Assembly (NCBI GenBank): GCA_947502495.1
Contig: CANNAC010000003.1
Coordinates: 248,001 to 312,000 of the forward strand
Source: an uncultured Flavobacteriaceae bacterium
GTDB lineage: Bacteria > Bacteroidota > Bacteroidia > Flavobacteriales > Flavobacteriaceae
DNA length: 64,000 nucleotides
Reading direction: 5' to 3'
The notes below the pieces were generated by a model. The model was not told where the DNA came from. It saw only the letters and a list, made by a program, of their open reading frames with translations, and did no database searches. This document shows, in pieces, positions 19,333 to 28,904 of the stretch. Each line of letters starts with the position of its first letter. The first letter of the stretch is position 1. A program made the position numbers and the translations under genes.

Positions 19333-20100
19333 CTACATATTATAAACACCACCATTAATATCAAGCGTAGCTCCTGTAATAAAACCATCATATTCTGAAG
19401 CTAAAAATAAAACTGCTCGCGCTACGTCGGCAGCATTACCTGCGCGTTGTATTGGTATTCCTGCAGTTGTTGCAGCTGCAGATTCTTTTGTGGTATGTGT
19501 ATTGTGAAACGAAGTACCAAGAATTAGTCCTGGTGAAACCGCGTTTACTCGAGTACCTTGTGCACCTAATTCGGTAGACAACGCACGTGTAAATGTTAAG
19601 ATGGCACCTTTACTGGTAGAGTACACTAAAGATCCTGGATGGCCACCTTTACGTCCTGCAAGGGATGCTAAATTAACAATACTGCTGTTCTCTTGTTTTG
19701 CTAAATATGGTGCTGCTGCTCGTGTAACAAACATCATAGAAGTAAGGTTAATGTCCATTACTTTATGCCAGAATTCCGTTTCCATTTCATTTAGCATTTT
19801 TCTTGCAACTAAGGAACCTGCGTTATTGATAAGTATATCTAAACCTCCAAATGCTTCTACCGTTTTTTCTACCATGGCATTTGCATCGGCTTCTTTTGTT
19901 AAGTCTCCCGATATAGCAACTACTTTTACCCCTTTACTATGTGCATACGCTACTAATTCATTCGCAGTATCTGCACTAGAAAAATAGTGGATAGCAATAT
20001 TAGAACCACTATCTATAAAATGTCTGGTTATGGATTCTCCAATTCCTTGAGCACCTGCTGTGATTAGTATATTTTTACCTGTTAATTTATTATTTGTCAT
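19333..20100 (-). CDS. SDR oxidoreductase (second DEH-reductase candidate)
   Basis: ITAGAQGIGES, NNAGS, YSTSKGAILTFTRALSTEL; operon context. Confidence 0.78.
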   Translation of the reverse strand: MTNNKLTGKNILITAGAQGIGESITRHFIDSGSNIAIHYFSSADTANELVAYAHSKGVKVVAISGDLTKEADANAMVEKTVEAFGGLDILINNAGSLVARKMLNEMETEFWHKVMDINLTSMMFVTRAAAPYLAKQENSSIVNLASLAGRKGGHPGSLVYSTSKGAILTFTRALSTELGAQGTRVNAVSPGLILGTSFHNTHTTKESAAATTAGIPIQRAGNAADVARAVLFLASEYDGFITGATLDINGGVYNM

Positions 20101-20112
20101 CGTAATTATAAT

Positions 20113-21216
20113 TTATTTTACTTTGTCATTTTTGTTGAAATATCCATCGTTAGATACCGCGTTTTCACTTACCGAAATACTCCCTGTTTTAAACCATACT
20201 TCCGCATAGTTTCCGTCTGCATATTGTTTTGCAACATCGCCACCATGTGTTTCTGCACCAGAACACCAGTTTTTATTTACTTCTGGAGATTTCCCATTGG
20301 TTTGGTTATACGCACCTAATTTAAAAAAGCAACCTTCAGCAGTGTAAGCAGCTTTGCGCTCTACACCATCTTGACCAATTGGTACAAATAATTTTTGTGT
20401 TTGTTCTGGGATATCTGCTTTTGTTGTGTATTCAGATACTAATAAGTTTTTTGTAAATGTTTTTGTTTCATGTCCTTCACTTGTAAAATTTAAGGTCATG
20501 ATACCGTCCTTAACTTCTACTTCATAGCTGAATGCTTCACCAAAAGCGATACCATCTTTAGGTTCTGCAGGATAGGTGTCGGCGGTTTCTCCAACTACTG
20601 AAAAATCATCACCCCAAACAGCGGAAGAATAATCCCATCTTCCTGCATTGTCTTCCCCTTCTGTATTTATTTCATAATGCCAAAAAACAGATCCTTTGGT
20701 ATGTCCTGGGAATTTTTTGTAAAATATTTTAAGCGGTTCGTTTTCATGTTTATCTGCACTATGAATTTGACCAACAACTACTGCATGGGAAGCAGCTACT
20801 CTTGCATCTCCAGTTGCAGAAACATTCATCACTTTAAGTGTTGCAGTTAATTTGTCATTTGCCGTTTCTGGATACCATTTTTTGGTTTGTGCCAATTCGG
20901 TTCTTGTATTATTTGAAGTTCCGTGTGTGCTTCCTGCATTTGGTGCTTTGAAAACTACCCAGTCACCATCACTATCCTTTGCAGTGTAAAAGAAGTCTTT
21001 ATTTTCAAAATCATTTGCAATTCCAACATTAGCACCATTTCCTAAAACTAATTTCCAATCATCGAAAAACGGAATAACATCACTGGCATATACTGTTTTT
21101 TCAATCTCTTTTTCTTCGGTTTTTTCTTCTCCTTTTTTATCTGTGTTCTTGCAGCTATTCATAGTGAAAATGGCACATAAAATACAAAGTGCTATTGTGG
21201 TGGTTTTTTTATTCAT
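20113..21216 (-). CDS. PL7-family alginate lyase (lipoprotein, paralogue of 24458..25480)
   Basis: NNTRTEL, VVGQIHS, FKLGAYNQ; start moved to MNKKTTTIAL. Confidence 0.85.
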   Translation of the reverse strand: MNKKTTTIALCILCAIFTMNSCKNTDKKGEEKTEEKEIEKTVYASDVIPFFDDWKLVLGNGANVGIANDFENKDFFYTAKDSDGDWVVFKAPNAGSTHGTSNNTRTELAQTKKWYPETANDKLTATLKVMNVSATGDARVAASHAVVVGQIHSADKHENEPLKIFYKKFPGHTKGSVFWHYEINTEGEDNAGRWDYSSAVWGDDFSVVGETADTYPAEPKDGIAFGEAFSYEVEVKDGIMTLNFTSEGHETKTFTKNLLVSEYTTKADIPEQTQKLFVPIGQDGVERKAAYTAEGCFFKLGAYNQTNGKSPEVNKNWCSGAETHGGDVAKQYADGNYAEVWFKTGSISVSENAVSNDGYFNKNDKVK

Positions 21217-21260
21217 TTTTATATTTTTTAGGTTCATTTTTTTAGGTTCTTAAATACCGA

Positions 21261-22535
21261 TTAGAAATATTCTGTTAAGGCTATAATTCCGTTATACGAA
21301 ATAATCAAAGAAAATAGTAAAGCTGCAGATAAGCCTACATTCACAAAAATACCAGTCGTATATCCTTTCATTATTTTTTTGCTGTTAACCATCATTATAA
21401 TACCAACAATTACTAGAGGTAAAACAAATACATTAAACACTTGTGAAAGTATTTGAATTTCAATAGGATTTGCTCCAAATGCAGGACCAATTAATGCGAC
21501 TAAACAAGCAACTGCAGTAATGATTCTAAACTGACGTGAGTTGGTGTCTAATTCTCCCGATTGATAATCTGCAACTAATAAAGGTGCGATTAATAAACAG
21601 GGAAAGATAGAAGACAAACCAGCACTTAATGCTCCGAAAAAGAAAATAGTAACGGCCCATTTACCAGCAACGGGCTCTAATGTATTTGCCATATCTAATA
21701 CATGGGTTACTTCTTTACCTTGATAAAACAAAGCACCTGCAGCAACAGCCATGATAACACCGCTAATTACAAAAATTAAAATGGCAGCTGTAATCGCATC
21801 CTTTTTTTGCTGATCTAAATTTTTGATAGTCCATCCTTTTCCTTTTACAAAAAGAGGTCTAGATAAAAATGTAGCCGAAGCCATAGTGGTACCAACAAAA
21901 GCAGCAACTAACATTTTACCGCCAACCACATCTGGTATTGTTGGTATTAATCCTTTTACAACATCTATTGGAAGTGGTTGTACAAAGCATAAAGAAAGTA
22001 CAAACGATATTCCCATTAAGGTTACAAAAATGACAAGTATTTTTTCGAAGAAAGTATACTTACCAACCAACATTAAAAGGTAAAAAGTAACGATAATTAC
22101 AATGGCTGTTATTAAAACCGTTTCATATTTATGAGTAGCTAAACCTTCAAAGTTTATGGATAAGATTTCGAAAATAATATTGGAAGAGATTCCTAAAATT
22201 CCCATTAAGGAATTCCATTGCCCAAACGTAATACCAATTATAATTAATATGGCTAGAATTTTTCCGTATTTAAAGTGTTTTTTAAATCCGTAAAGGGCAG
22301 TTTCGCCAGTTAATAAGGCGTAATTACCATAAGAAAACATTAAAATACCAGAAAACAAACAACTTAATAAAAGGACCCAAAGTAGTTGCATGTTAAACTT
22401 ACTTCCTGCAACAATCATAGAGGTAACACTACCTGTACCAATAGTATAACCAATTGCGAAAATACCAGGGCCAAACCCTAATATTAATGCGATAATTTTT
22501 TTGAGAAATGATTTTTTAGGTTGCGTTACGTCCAT
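21261..22535 (-). CDS. Nramp-family-like transporter lacking canonical metal-site motifs
   Basis: GFGPGIFAIGYTIGTGSVTSMIVAGSKFNMQLLWVLLLS aligns with Nramp TM1, but DPGN is replaced; ~11 TM segments. Confidence 0.75.
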   Translation of the reverse strand: MDVTQPKKSFLKKIIALILGFGPGIFAIGYTIGTGSVTSMIVAGSKFNMQLLWVLLLSCLFSGILMFSYGNYALLTGETALYGFKKHFKYGKILAILIIIGITFGQWNSLMGILGISSNIIFEILSINFEGLATHKYETVLITAIVIIVTFYLLMLVGKYTFFEKILVIFVTLMGISFVLSLCFVQPLPIDVVKGLIPTIPDVVGGKMLVAAFVGTTMASATFLSRPLFVKGKGWTIKNLDQQKKDAITAAILIFVISGVIMAVAAGALFYQGKEVTHVLDMANTLEPVAGKWAVTIFFFGALSAGLSSIFPCLLIAPLLVADYQSGELDTNSRQFRIITAVACLVALIGPAFGANPIEIQILSQVFNVFVLPLVIVGIIMMVNSKKIMKGYTTGIFVNVGLSAALLFSLIISYNGIIALTEYF

Positions 22536-22562
22536 AGTATATGTTGGTTTGGTTAATTCGTT

Positions 22563-23963
22563 TTATTTCCAGTTGGTGTGGTGGCTTTTTACACCATCAT
22601 CATCTAATCTTTTATAGGTGTGTGCTCCAAAATAATCCCGTTGTGCTTGTATGATATTTGCGGAAGAATTTTCTGTTGTAATTCCGTTAAAAAAGTGAAT
22701 AGATTCCCCTAAACTAGGTGCTGTAATATCATTAAGAATACATTGCGACACTACTTTTTTTGCGGAAGGTTTATATTGCTTTATTGATGCTATTAATTGC
22801 GTATTGGTTAATATGTTTGTTGTCTCTTTAAAGACGGCAACCAATTCTTCCATTAAAGTGGATCTTATGATGCAACCATTCGTCCAGATTCTAGCAATTT
22901 CACTTAGGTTTAAATCCCATGAGAATTTATTGGAAGCTTCCGCAATGAGTTTAAATCCTTGATAGTGATTTATAATTCTTGCAAATTGATAGGCTTCTAA
23001 AACTTCAATGGAAGTCACCTTTAAATCGGAAGTATTTTCGCTTTTAAAATGCTTGTTTAATTGAATTCGTTCTTCTTTGTAAAACGAAATATAACGAGAG
23101 AATAGGGCAGAAGCAATTAATGTACTTGGTACACCAAGTTCTGCGGAAGCAATAGTTGTCCAGTTTCCTGTACCTTTATTTCCTGCTTTATCCAGAATCT
23201 TTTTTACTAGCCAATCGTTGCCTTCCTTTTTTCTTAGAATATCTATGGTTATTTCTAGCAAGTAACTATCTGCTGTGCTTTTCCAAGTTTCTAAGGTATT
23301 TGCAATCTCGTCTAGATTTTGCCCGGAAGCTTCTAAAATAGTACAAACCTCAGCAAGCAATTGCATTTCTACATACTCTACGCCATTGTGTACCATTTTT
23401 ATAAAATGACCACTTCCTTCTGGTCCAACATAGGTGCAACATGGTAAATTGTTTTTGTCTTTTGCTGCAATTTTATCCAGAAAGGGCTTCACATTATTAT
23501 ACGCTTCTACATCGCCACTTGGCATTATAGAAGGACCTTTTAATGCACCTTCTTCACCTCCCGAAACACCAGTTCCTATAAAGTGAATGCCTTTAGATTT
23601 TAAATAGTCACCACGTTCTTTTGTTTTTAAATAATTGGAGTTTCCGCCATCAATTAAAATATCGTTTTTTGATAAATGCGGAAGGAGATCTTCAATAACA
23701 TAATCTATAGTTTTTCCTGCATTCACCATGAGCATTATTTTTCTTGGTGTTTGCAAAGCGTTCACAAAAGCGGAAATATCATCAAAAGCAGCAGCTTCAG
23801 ATAATTCAGGATGGTTTGTTTTAAAATCTTTAGCAACATCTACTTCAACACCATCTACATGTCTATTAAACATGGCGATTTTAAATCCGTTGTTAGCTAG
23901 ATTTCTACATAGGCTTTTTCCCATGACGCCTAAACCAAATAATCCAAATGCTGATTTATCCAT
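22563..23963 (-). CDS. gnd: 6-phosphogluconate dehydrogenase, decarboxylating
   Basis: GLGVMGKSLCRNLANNG; GTGVSGGEEGALKGPSIMPSG; HNGVEYVEMQLLAE; DKAGNKGTGNWT. Confidence 0.95.
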   Translation of the reverse strand: MDKSAFGLFGLGVMGKSLCRNLANNGFKIAMFNRHVDGVEVDVAKDFKTNHPELSEAAAFDDISAFVNALQTPRKIMLMVNAGKTIDYVIEDLLPHLSKNDILIDGGNSNYLKTKERGDYLKSKGIHFIGTGVSGGEEGALKGPSIMPSGDVEAYNNVKPFLDKIAAKDKNNLPCCTYVGPEGSGHFIKMVHNGVEYVEMQLLAEVCTILEASGQNLDEIANTLETWKSTADSYLLEITIDILRKKEGNDWLVKKILDKAGNKGTGNWTTIASAELGVPSTLIASALFSRYISFYKEERIQLNKHFKSENTSDLKVTSIEVLEAYQFARIINHYQGFKLIAEASNKFSWDLNLSEIARIWTNGCIIRSTLMEELVAVFKETTNILTNTQLIASIKQYKPSAKKVVSQCILNDITAPSLGESIHFFNGITTENSSANIIQAQRDYFGAHTYKRLDDDGVKSHHTNWK

Positions 23964-24447
23964 TAATTTGTGCTTTTATCTTTTTTATAATATTTTCTGG
24001 TGTCAACGCTATATCGATTTTCAAAGCATCTTTAGGTTCTTCTAAAGTATCAAACTGTGATTGTAATAATTCGGAAGGCATAAAGTGATCTGGCCTCTTA
24101 TTCACTCTATTGTAAATCTGATTAAAATCACCACTTAAATACACCCATTTTGTTTGGGCTTCCAGATCTAAACATAAGGTGTCTCGATACTTTTGCTTTA
24201 AAGCAGAACACACAAGGACGCAACTATTTTTAGTCAGTTGCTTTTTCGCTAAATCATTTAATGTCTCTAACCAGCCTTGTCTATCGGCATCATTTAAAGG
24301 TTGTCCGCTAGACATTTTTTTAATGTTAGCCTCTGGATGAAAATCGTCACCATCAAAAAAAGGAATGTTTAATTCTTGGGCAAGTAGTTTTCCGATAGTG
24401 CTTTTACCACAACCGGAAACTCCCATTATAAATATTACTTTTTTCAT
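23956..24447 (-). CDS. gntK: Gluconokinase
   Basis: MGVSGCGKSTIGKLLAQ; FFDGDDFHPEANIKKMSSGQPLNDADRQGWL; overlaps gnd by 8 nt. Confidence 0.93.
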   Translation of the reverse strand: MKKVIFIMGVSGCGKSTIGKLLAQELNIPFFDGDDFHPEANIKKMSSGQPLNDADRQGWLETLNDLAKKQLTKNSCVLVCSALKQKYRDTLCLDLEAQTKWVYLSGDFNQIYNRVNKRPDHFMPSELLQSQFDTLEEPKDALKIDIALTPENIIKKIKAQING

Positions 24448-24457
24448 CTGTTAGATG

Positions 24458-25480
24458 TTAATTTTTTGGTGGTGTACTTTCGCCTACAGTCGCATTTTTA
24501 AACCAAACTTCGGTGTAACTTCCGTTAGCGTATTGTTTTACGATATCGCCATCGTAGGTTTCAGACCCTGTTTTAATATTCGCTTGATTATAGGCGCCTT
24601 GTTTGAAATAATTAATTTCACCAGCATAAGCGATTTCTCTTTCTACACCAACCGTTCTTCTTGAAGAATACCCATCAATAATCTGTTGTGGAATTTGTGC
24701 TTTTGTAGCGAAATCGGACTTCAGTAAGTTTTTTGTAAAGGTGATGGTCTCATGTCCTTCACTTGTAAAAGTTAAATACATCATACCTTTATAAATATTT
24801 ACCTCGTAGCTAAATTCTTCACCTAATGCAATCCCATCTTCTGGTTCTGCGGGACTTGTAGTTGCATTGTCGCCAACTTGAGAAAAATCATAACCCCAAA
24901 CTGCTGTAGAGTAATCCCATCTTCCAGAGTTGTCTCCTTTGGTGTTTATTTCATAGTTCCAAAAAACGGAACCTTTTGTATGACCTGGGAATTTTTTATA
25001 GTAAATTTTTAAAGGCTCATTTTCATGTCCTTCATCACTATGAATTTGTCCAACGACTACAGAATAGGCAGATGAAATATCTGCATTTCCTGTGGTAGAA
25101 ACGTGTTGTACTTTAAGTGTTCCTGTTAGTTTTCCGCCAGTTTCTGGAATCCAATGTGCTTTTTCACCAAGTTCTGTTCTTGTGTTGCTAGATGTTTTTG
25201 AAGTGATACCAGAGTTTGGTGTTTTGTATACTACCCAATCCGTTTTACCATCATTTTCTACATAAAAGAAGTCGTCTTTTTGGAAGTTTACTAAATCATC
25301 CACGTAAGTTCCATCTCCTAAAAGGATTTTCCATTTGTCCATAAATGGAATGACGTCACTTGGATATTTTGTTGCCTGTGTCGTTTCCTTTTCAACAGGT
25401 GCTTCTGAAGTAGTTTTCGTATTATTTTTACATCCAACGATTAGTAGAAGCGTAAAAATTGTAAATAGTGATTTTTTCAT
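24458..25480 (-). CDS. PL7-family alginate lyase (lipoprotein, paralogue of 20113..21216)
   Basis: SNTRTELGE, VVGQIHS, YFKQGAYNQ. Confidence 0.87.
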   Translation of the reverse strand: MKKSLFTIFTLLLIVGCKNNTKTTSEAPVEKETTQATKYPSDVIPFMDKWKILLGDGTYVDDLVNFQKDDFFYVENDGKTDWVVYKTPNSGITSKTSSNTRTELGEKAHWIPETGGKLTGTLKVQHVSTTGNADISSAYSVVVGQIHSDEGHENEPLKIYYKKFPGHTKGSVFWNYEINTKGDNSGRWDYSTAVWGYDFSQVGDNATTSPAEPEDGIALGEEFSYEVNIYKGMMYLTFTSEGHETITFTKNLLKSDFATKAQIPQQIIDGYSSRRTVGVEREIAYAGEINYFKQGAYNQANIKTGSETYDGDIVKQYANGSYTEVWFKNATVGESTPPKN

Positions 25481-25505
25481 TTATTGATTCGTTTTAGCGT
25501 TTCGA

Positions 25506-27815
25506 TTAATACATCAGTGTCATAACTAAATTTTCTTCCGTCTTAATTTGTCCAGAATTAGTTACTGTGTTTTCTGATTCTACATTGTTTTTTGCTCCCC
25601 AAAGAATAGACACAAATTTTACCTTATTGTTTTTAAATGTGTTGTTGTTGATGTTCACATTTACAATGCCGTTATGATTAAATAATCTTTTGTTTTTTTC
25701 TTTTTCACCACAATTAATAAATGTGCTATTAGATACTAAAAGGTTTCCACCAATAGTAGACTCATCATATCCACCTCTGTAATAATCCACAACATTTTGT
25801 TTTACGTTGCTGAAGTCACAATGGGTAATTGTTAAATATTCGGTGTTATAATCTCCTCTGTCGTTTGTTTCTTCAGATAGTTCTATCCCGTTTTCACAAT
25901 CTGAAATAGTAGTATTTTCAAAAGTAACACGTTCTGAAAAAGATTGTTTGTATGCTCTTAAAACATAGTTGAAGTCACTTATTTTAGAATTTGAAACGGT
26001 TAATCCGAAATGATTCGACATATTCTCTTTTAAACTAGCAAAGGCATAGTTGGAAGCATTTCCTTTTAAGATCATGTTGTTTACTGTTAGTTTTCCTTTA
26101 GGTTGTAAAGAGAATAACGGTGTATCCGTTGCACCAGAAAAAACAAGTTGTGCATTTCCTTCAGACTGGATAGTAAGTGTTTTGTTAATTACTAAAGATT
26201 TTGAAATGCCATAAATTCCTTCCGCGAAAGCGATAATATCACCACTATTAGCAGCATCTATTTTAGTTTGTAATTGTTCTGCTTTAGTTACGGTATGCGT
26301 TACTGGATCTTTTGCTTTGATTTCATTAGAATACCAAGAAGCACCATATTTGGATTTATCTAAAATGTTAGGATTATTAAAATCTACACCTACCGTTGCA
26401 CCAATACTTTTGCTATCTTTTCTTGAGTTTCCAAATAGGTCGTTTTCGATAGTATCAAAATCAAAACCATTATAAGCTTCTACATCACTAGGAATTCCTG
26501 TTGGAAGTGAAATGTTATCTGATACTTTTTTTAGTTCTAAAGATGCAGCAGTAATGCCACCATCAAAGTCCTTGAATTTCACGCCTTGATTATCTACAAT
26601 GTTATTTTTGAAAGTAACACCATCTGCTTTATCATTTTCAATAACAATGCTTTCTAGACCTTTGTCATTATACACCACGTTATTAGCAACCGTAGTTCTA
26701 ATTGCTCGTGCAGAACGGATTTCCGATTTAGGTAATACATCTGCTTGCGCAATGTTGGTACCTACACCAAATTGCCAAGGAGCACTACAGTTTACGTAGG
26801 TGTTATAAGCAACCACCACATCGGTTACCTGATTGTAACGGTTTAAAGGTGATTTTGGAATACCATTCATAACCGCCAACGGACTTCTAAAACTTTTTCC
26901 TTTTAAGTTGAAGAAATAATTATTGGTAACCCAATGTCCTGTGTTTATAATTCTAATTCCGCCATATTGCTCATTTACGCCATCCCCAATAAAATAGTTT
27001 CCATCGATGGTCACATAATTTCCATGACGCGTAACTACAGAACCTTCACTTTTATAAAAGACATTATTTCTAATTTCGTTGAAGTTGGTTTTACTTGAAA
27101 TTATTTCTACTTCGCCATTACACGCTTCAAATAAGTTGTTTGCAATGGTTGTATTACTAGGACTCATAGAAGTAAAGCTGCTTCCTAACTGAATAGTTTC
27201 GCCTCTTGCTCCACCTTTTCTAGGGCGAGGTCCAAAATGGTTATTGATAATTTTGTGATAATTCTTAATGCTTTCCACTCCTTTTAGATCTACTCTAACG
27301 GTTGGTCCACCATTTGTTTTTCCAGCAAGATATGAGTTGCTTAATTCGTTATGTCTTCCGAAGAACTGTACCCAAAGATCATCATCATCCCGTTGTGGTT
27401 TGTTGTAATCTACAATAACACAGTTTGTAACTTTACAGTTATTTGCTATGGTATTTTTATCTAAACGGAAGGCGATTACATTTTCGGATGGAGAATATCC
27501 ATTTCTAAAATGTAAACCACTAACTTCTAAATATTCACCACCAAAAGCTAGATTAGAAATCCCTTCAATAAAAACTTGACCTTCGGTTTCTGCTTTAATG
27601 GTTATAGGATTGTCTTTGGTTCCTTTTCCTGTGAATTTTATTTCAACATCTTTCCAAACACCATTTGCTAAAACAATGTTGTCTCCAGGTTTACTGTCCT
27701 TAATGGCATTGTTTAGTTCCTCTATATTGGATACTGTATTTACGCTAGTAGTTTCTGTGTTTTCGCAAGCGACTAGTAACAAGGTTAGGATTAAAATGGA
27801 AGCTATTTTTTTCAT
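25506..27815 (-). CDS. PL6-family (chondroitinase-B-like) alginate lyase, two beta-helix regions
   Basis: Lipobox; TVSNIEELNNAIKDSKPGDNIVLANGVWKD; parallel beta-helix repeats; NGGPTVRVDLKG; GPRPRKGGARGETIQLG. Confidence 0.88.
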   Translation of the reverse strand: MKKIASILILTLLLVACENTETTSVNTVSNIEELNNAIKDSKPGDNIVLANGVWKDVEIKFTGKGTKDNPITIKAETEGQVFIEGISNLAFGGEYLEVSGLHFRNGYSPSENVIAFRLDKNTIANNCKVTNCVIVDYNKPQRDDDDLWVQFFGRHNELSNSYLAGKTNGGPTVRVDLKGVESIKNYHKIINNHFGPRPRKGGARGETIQLGSSFTSMSPSNTTIANNLFEACNGEVEIISSKTNFNEIRNNVFYKSEGSVVTRHGNYVTIDGNYFIGDGVNEQYGGIRIINTGHWVTNNYFFNLKGKSFRSPLAVMNGIPKSPLNRYNQVTDVVVAYNTYVNCSAPWQFGVGTNIAQADVLPKSEIRSARAIRTTVANNVVYNDKGLESIVIENDKADGVTFKNNIVDNQGVKFKDFDGGITAASLELKKVSDNISLPTGIPSDVEAYNGFDFDTIENDLFGNSRKDSKSIGATVGVDFNNPNILDKSKYGASWYSNEIKAKDPVTHTVTKAEQLQTKIDAANSGDIIAFAEGIYGISKSLVINKTLTIQSEGNAQLVFSGATDTPLFSLQPKGKLTVNNMILKGNASNYAFASLKENMSNHFGLTVSNSKISDFNYVLRAYKQSFSERVTFENTTISDCENGIELSEETNDRGDYNTEYLTITHCDFSNVKQNVVDYYRGGYDESTIGGNLLVSNSTFINCGEKEKNKRLFNHNGIVNVNINNNTFKNNKVKFVSILWGAKNNVESENTVTNSGQIKTEENLVMTLMY

Positions 27816-27855
27816 AAAAGAATTATTAATACGTTGTTGTTTTTTTAAAATACAA

Positions 27856-27880
27856 AAAGCCTTTCGTTTTAGAAGGCTTT
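27856..27880 (-). terminator. Intrinsic terminator between PL7 (27894) and PL6
   Basis: AAAGCCTT ... AAGGCTTT hairpin followed on the minus strand by TTTTTGTATTTT. Confidence 0.75.
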
Positions 27881-27893
27881 AAAATTGTTTTAC

Positions 27894-28832
27894 TTAATGG
27901 GTGACACTTAAGCTATAATATTTTACGTACGAAAATGCATCTGCATCTGTAGTTGTTAAATAATTACCTGCTTTAAAATAGTTCTCGTAAGGCCATTTGT
28001 CTAGACTAATATCTTCATAGACATAAGGTGTGTCTGCATTTAGTTGTATTATGATTTTAGCAGCACTTGCTGTTATTTTGAAATCGAAAGCAGCATTACC
28101 AACATAGCCAAGATTTACTTTAATGTCTGTCCATGTACTGCTAGATGTTTCTAATAAATCGTCTCCATCTGTAGTTTCATCTATTAACGATTTTTTATGG
28201 GACCATATGTAGCCATCTTTCCAATAAATCTTTATTAATGGAGGTCCGTTGTTAGATGAAAAACCGTGGGTGTTCATATCTTCAGGAGAAATAATACCAT
28301 GAATTTGCATTACAATTACCTTGTGGTAATCGTCACTAGATTGTGTGTTTTCTGAGACGGCATCGACCTTTAAACGTCCTTTCATTTCACCACCTTCTAA
28401 TAAAGTCCAATTTTCACTAGAGCTATTTGGGTTTATAAGTTCTCTTAATTCGGTTCTAGAATAGGAGCTGTTTGTGGTAGATGTATCAGGAAAGGTATAA
28501 AACATTAAAGAAGTATCTGTTGCATCATCGTACATGTATGGTTGTACAGGTTCTAATGTTTGATATCCGAAATTTATTAATTGTGAAGGAGAATACTCAT
28601 CCGGACTACCATTGTTGTTTTCATCGACAGGTAAGGTTACTTTCCAATTAGAAAAATCGATAGCTGCATATGTTATGATTTCTTCTTCCTCTTCTTCTGG
28701 ATTATCTATATCTGGTTCTGTTGTTTCTGTATACTCTGAAGAATTGTCCGCACTAGAACAGCTAAATACCATAGTCACAATACAGATTGTGAGTACTTGC
28801 AATAGTTGTTTTTTAGTGATTGTTTTCATCAA
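27894..28832 (-). CDS. PL7-family alginate lyase (lipoprotein)
   Basis: SRTELREL, VIVMQIHG, YFKAGNYL; lipobox VFSCSS. Confidence 0.87.
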   Translation of the reverse strand: MMKTITKKQLLQVLTICIVTMVFSCSSADNSSEYTETTEPDIDNPEEEEEEIITYAAIDFSNWKVTLPVDENNNGSPDEYSPSQLINFGYQTLEPVQPYMYDDATDTSLMFYTFPDTSTTNSSYSRTELRELINPNSSSENWTLLEGGEMKGRLKVDAVSENTQSSDDYHKVIVMQIHGIISPEDMNTHGFSSNNGPPLIKIYWKDGYIWSHKKSLIDETTDGDDLLETSSSTWTDIKVNLGYVGNAAFDFKITASAAKIIIQLNADTPYVYEDISLDKWPYENYFKAGNYLTTTDADAFSYVKYYSLSVTH

Positions 28833-28852
28833 TTGTTTTTAAATACTGTTAA

Positions 28853-28904
28853 TTGGTTAACCAGATTGGTTTACCAAATATATGTATATATGTGCAACAA
28901 ACAA
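28853..28904 (-). promoter_or_regulatory. PL7 promoter-operator: TTG-N19-TATATTTG overlapping tandem palindrome
   Basis: Minus strand TTG (28904-28902), 19-nt spacer, TATATTTG (28882-28875); plus-strand TTGGTTAACCAGATTGGTTTACCAA at 28853-28877. Confidence 0.82.

Noticed and set aside
21261-22535. Simple annotation as a Mn/Fe transporter (MntH)
   Set aside because: Canonical DPGN and MPH motifs not found in the aligned positions, and gene context is sugar-acid metabolism.
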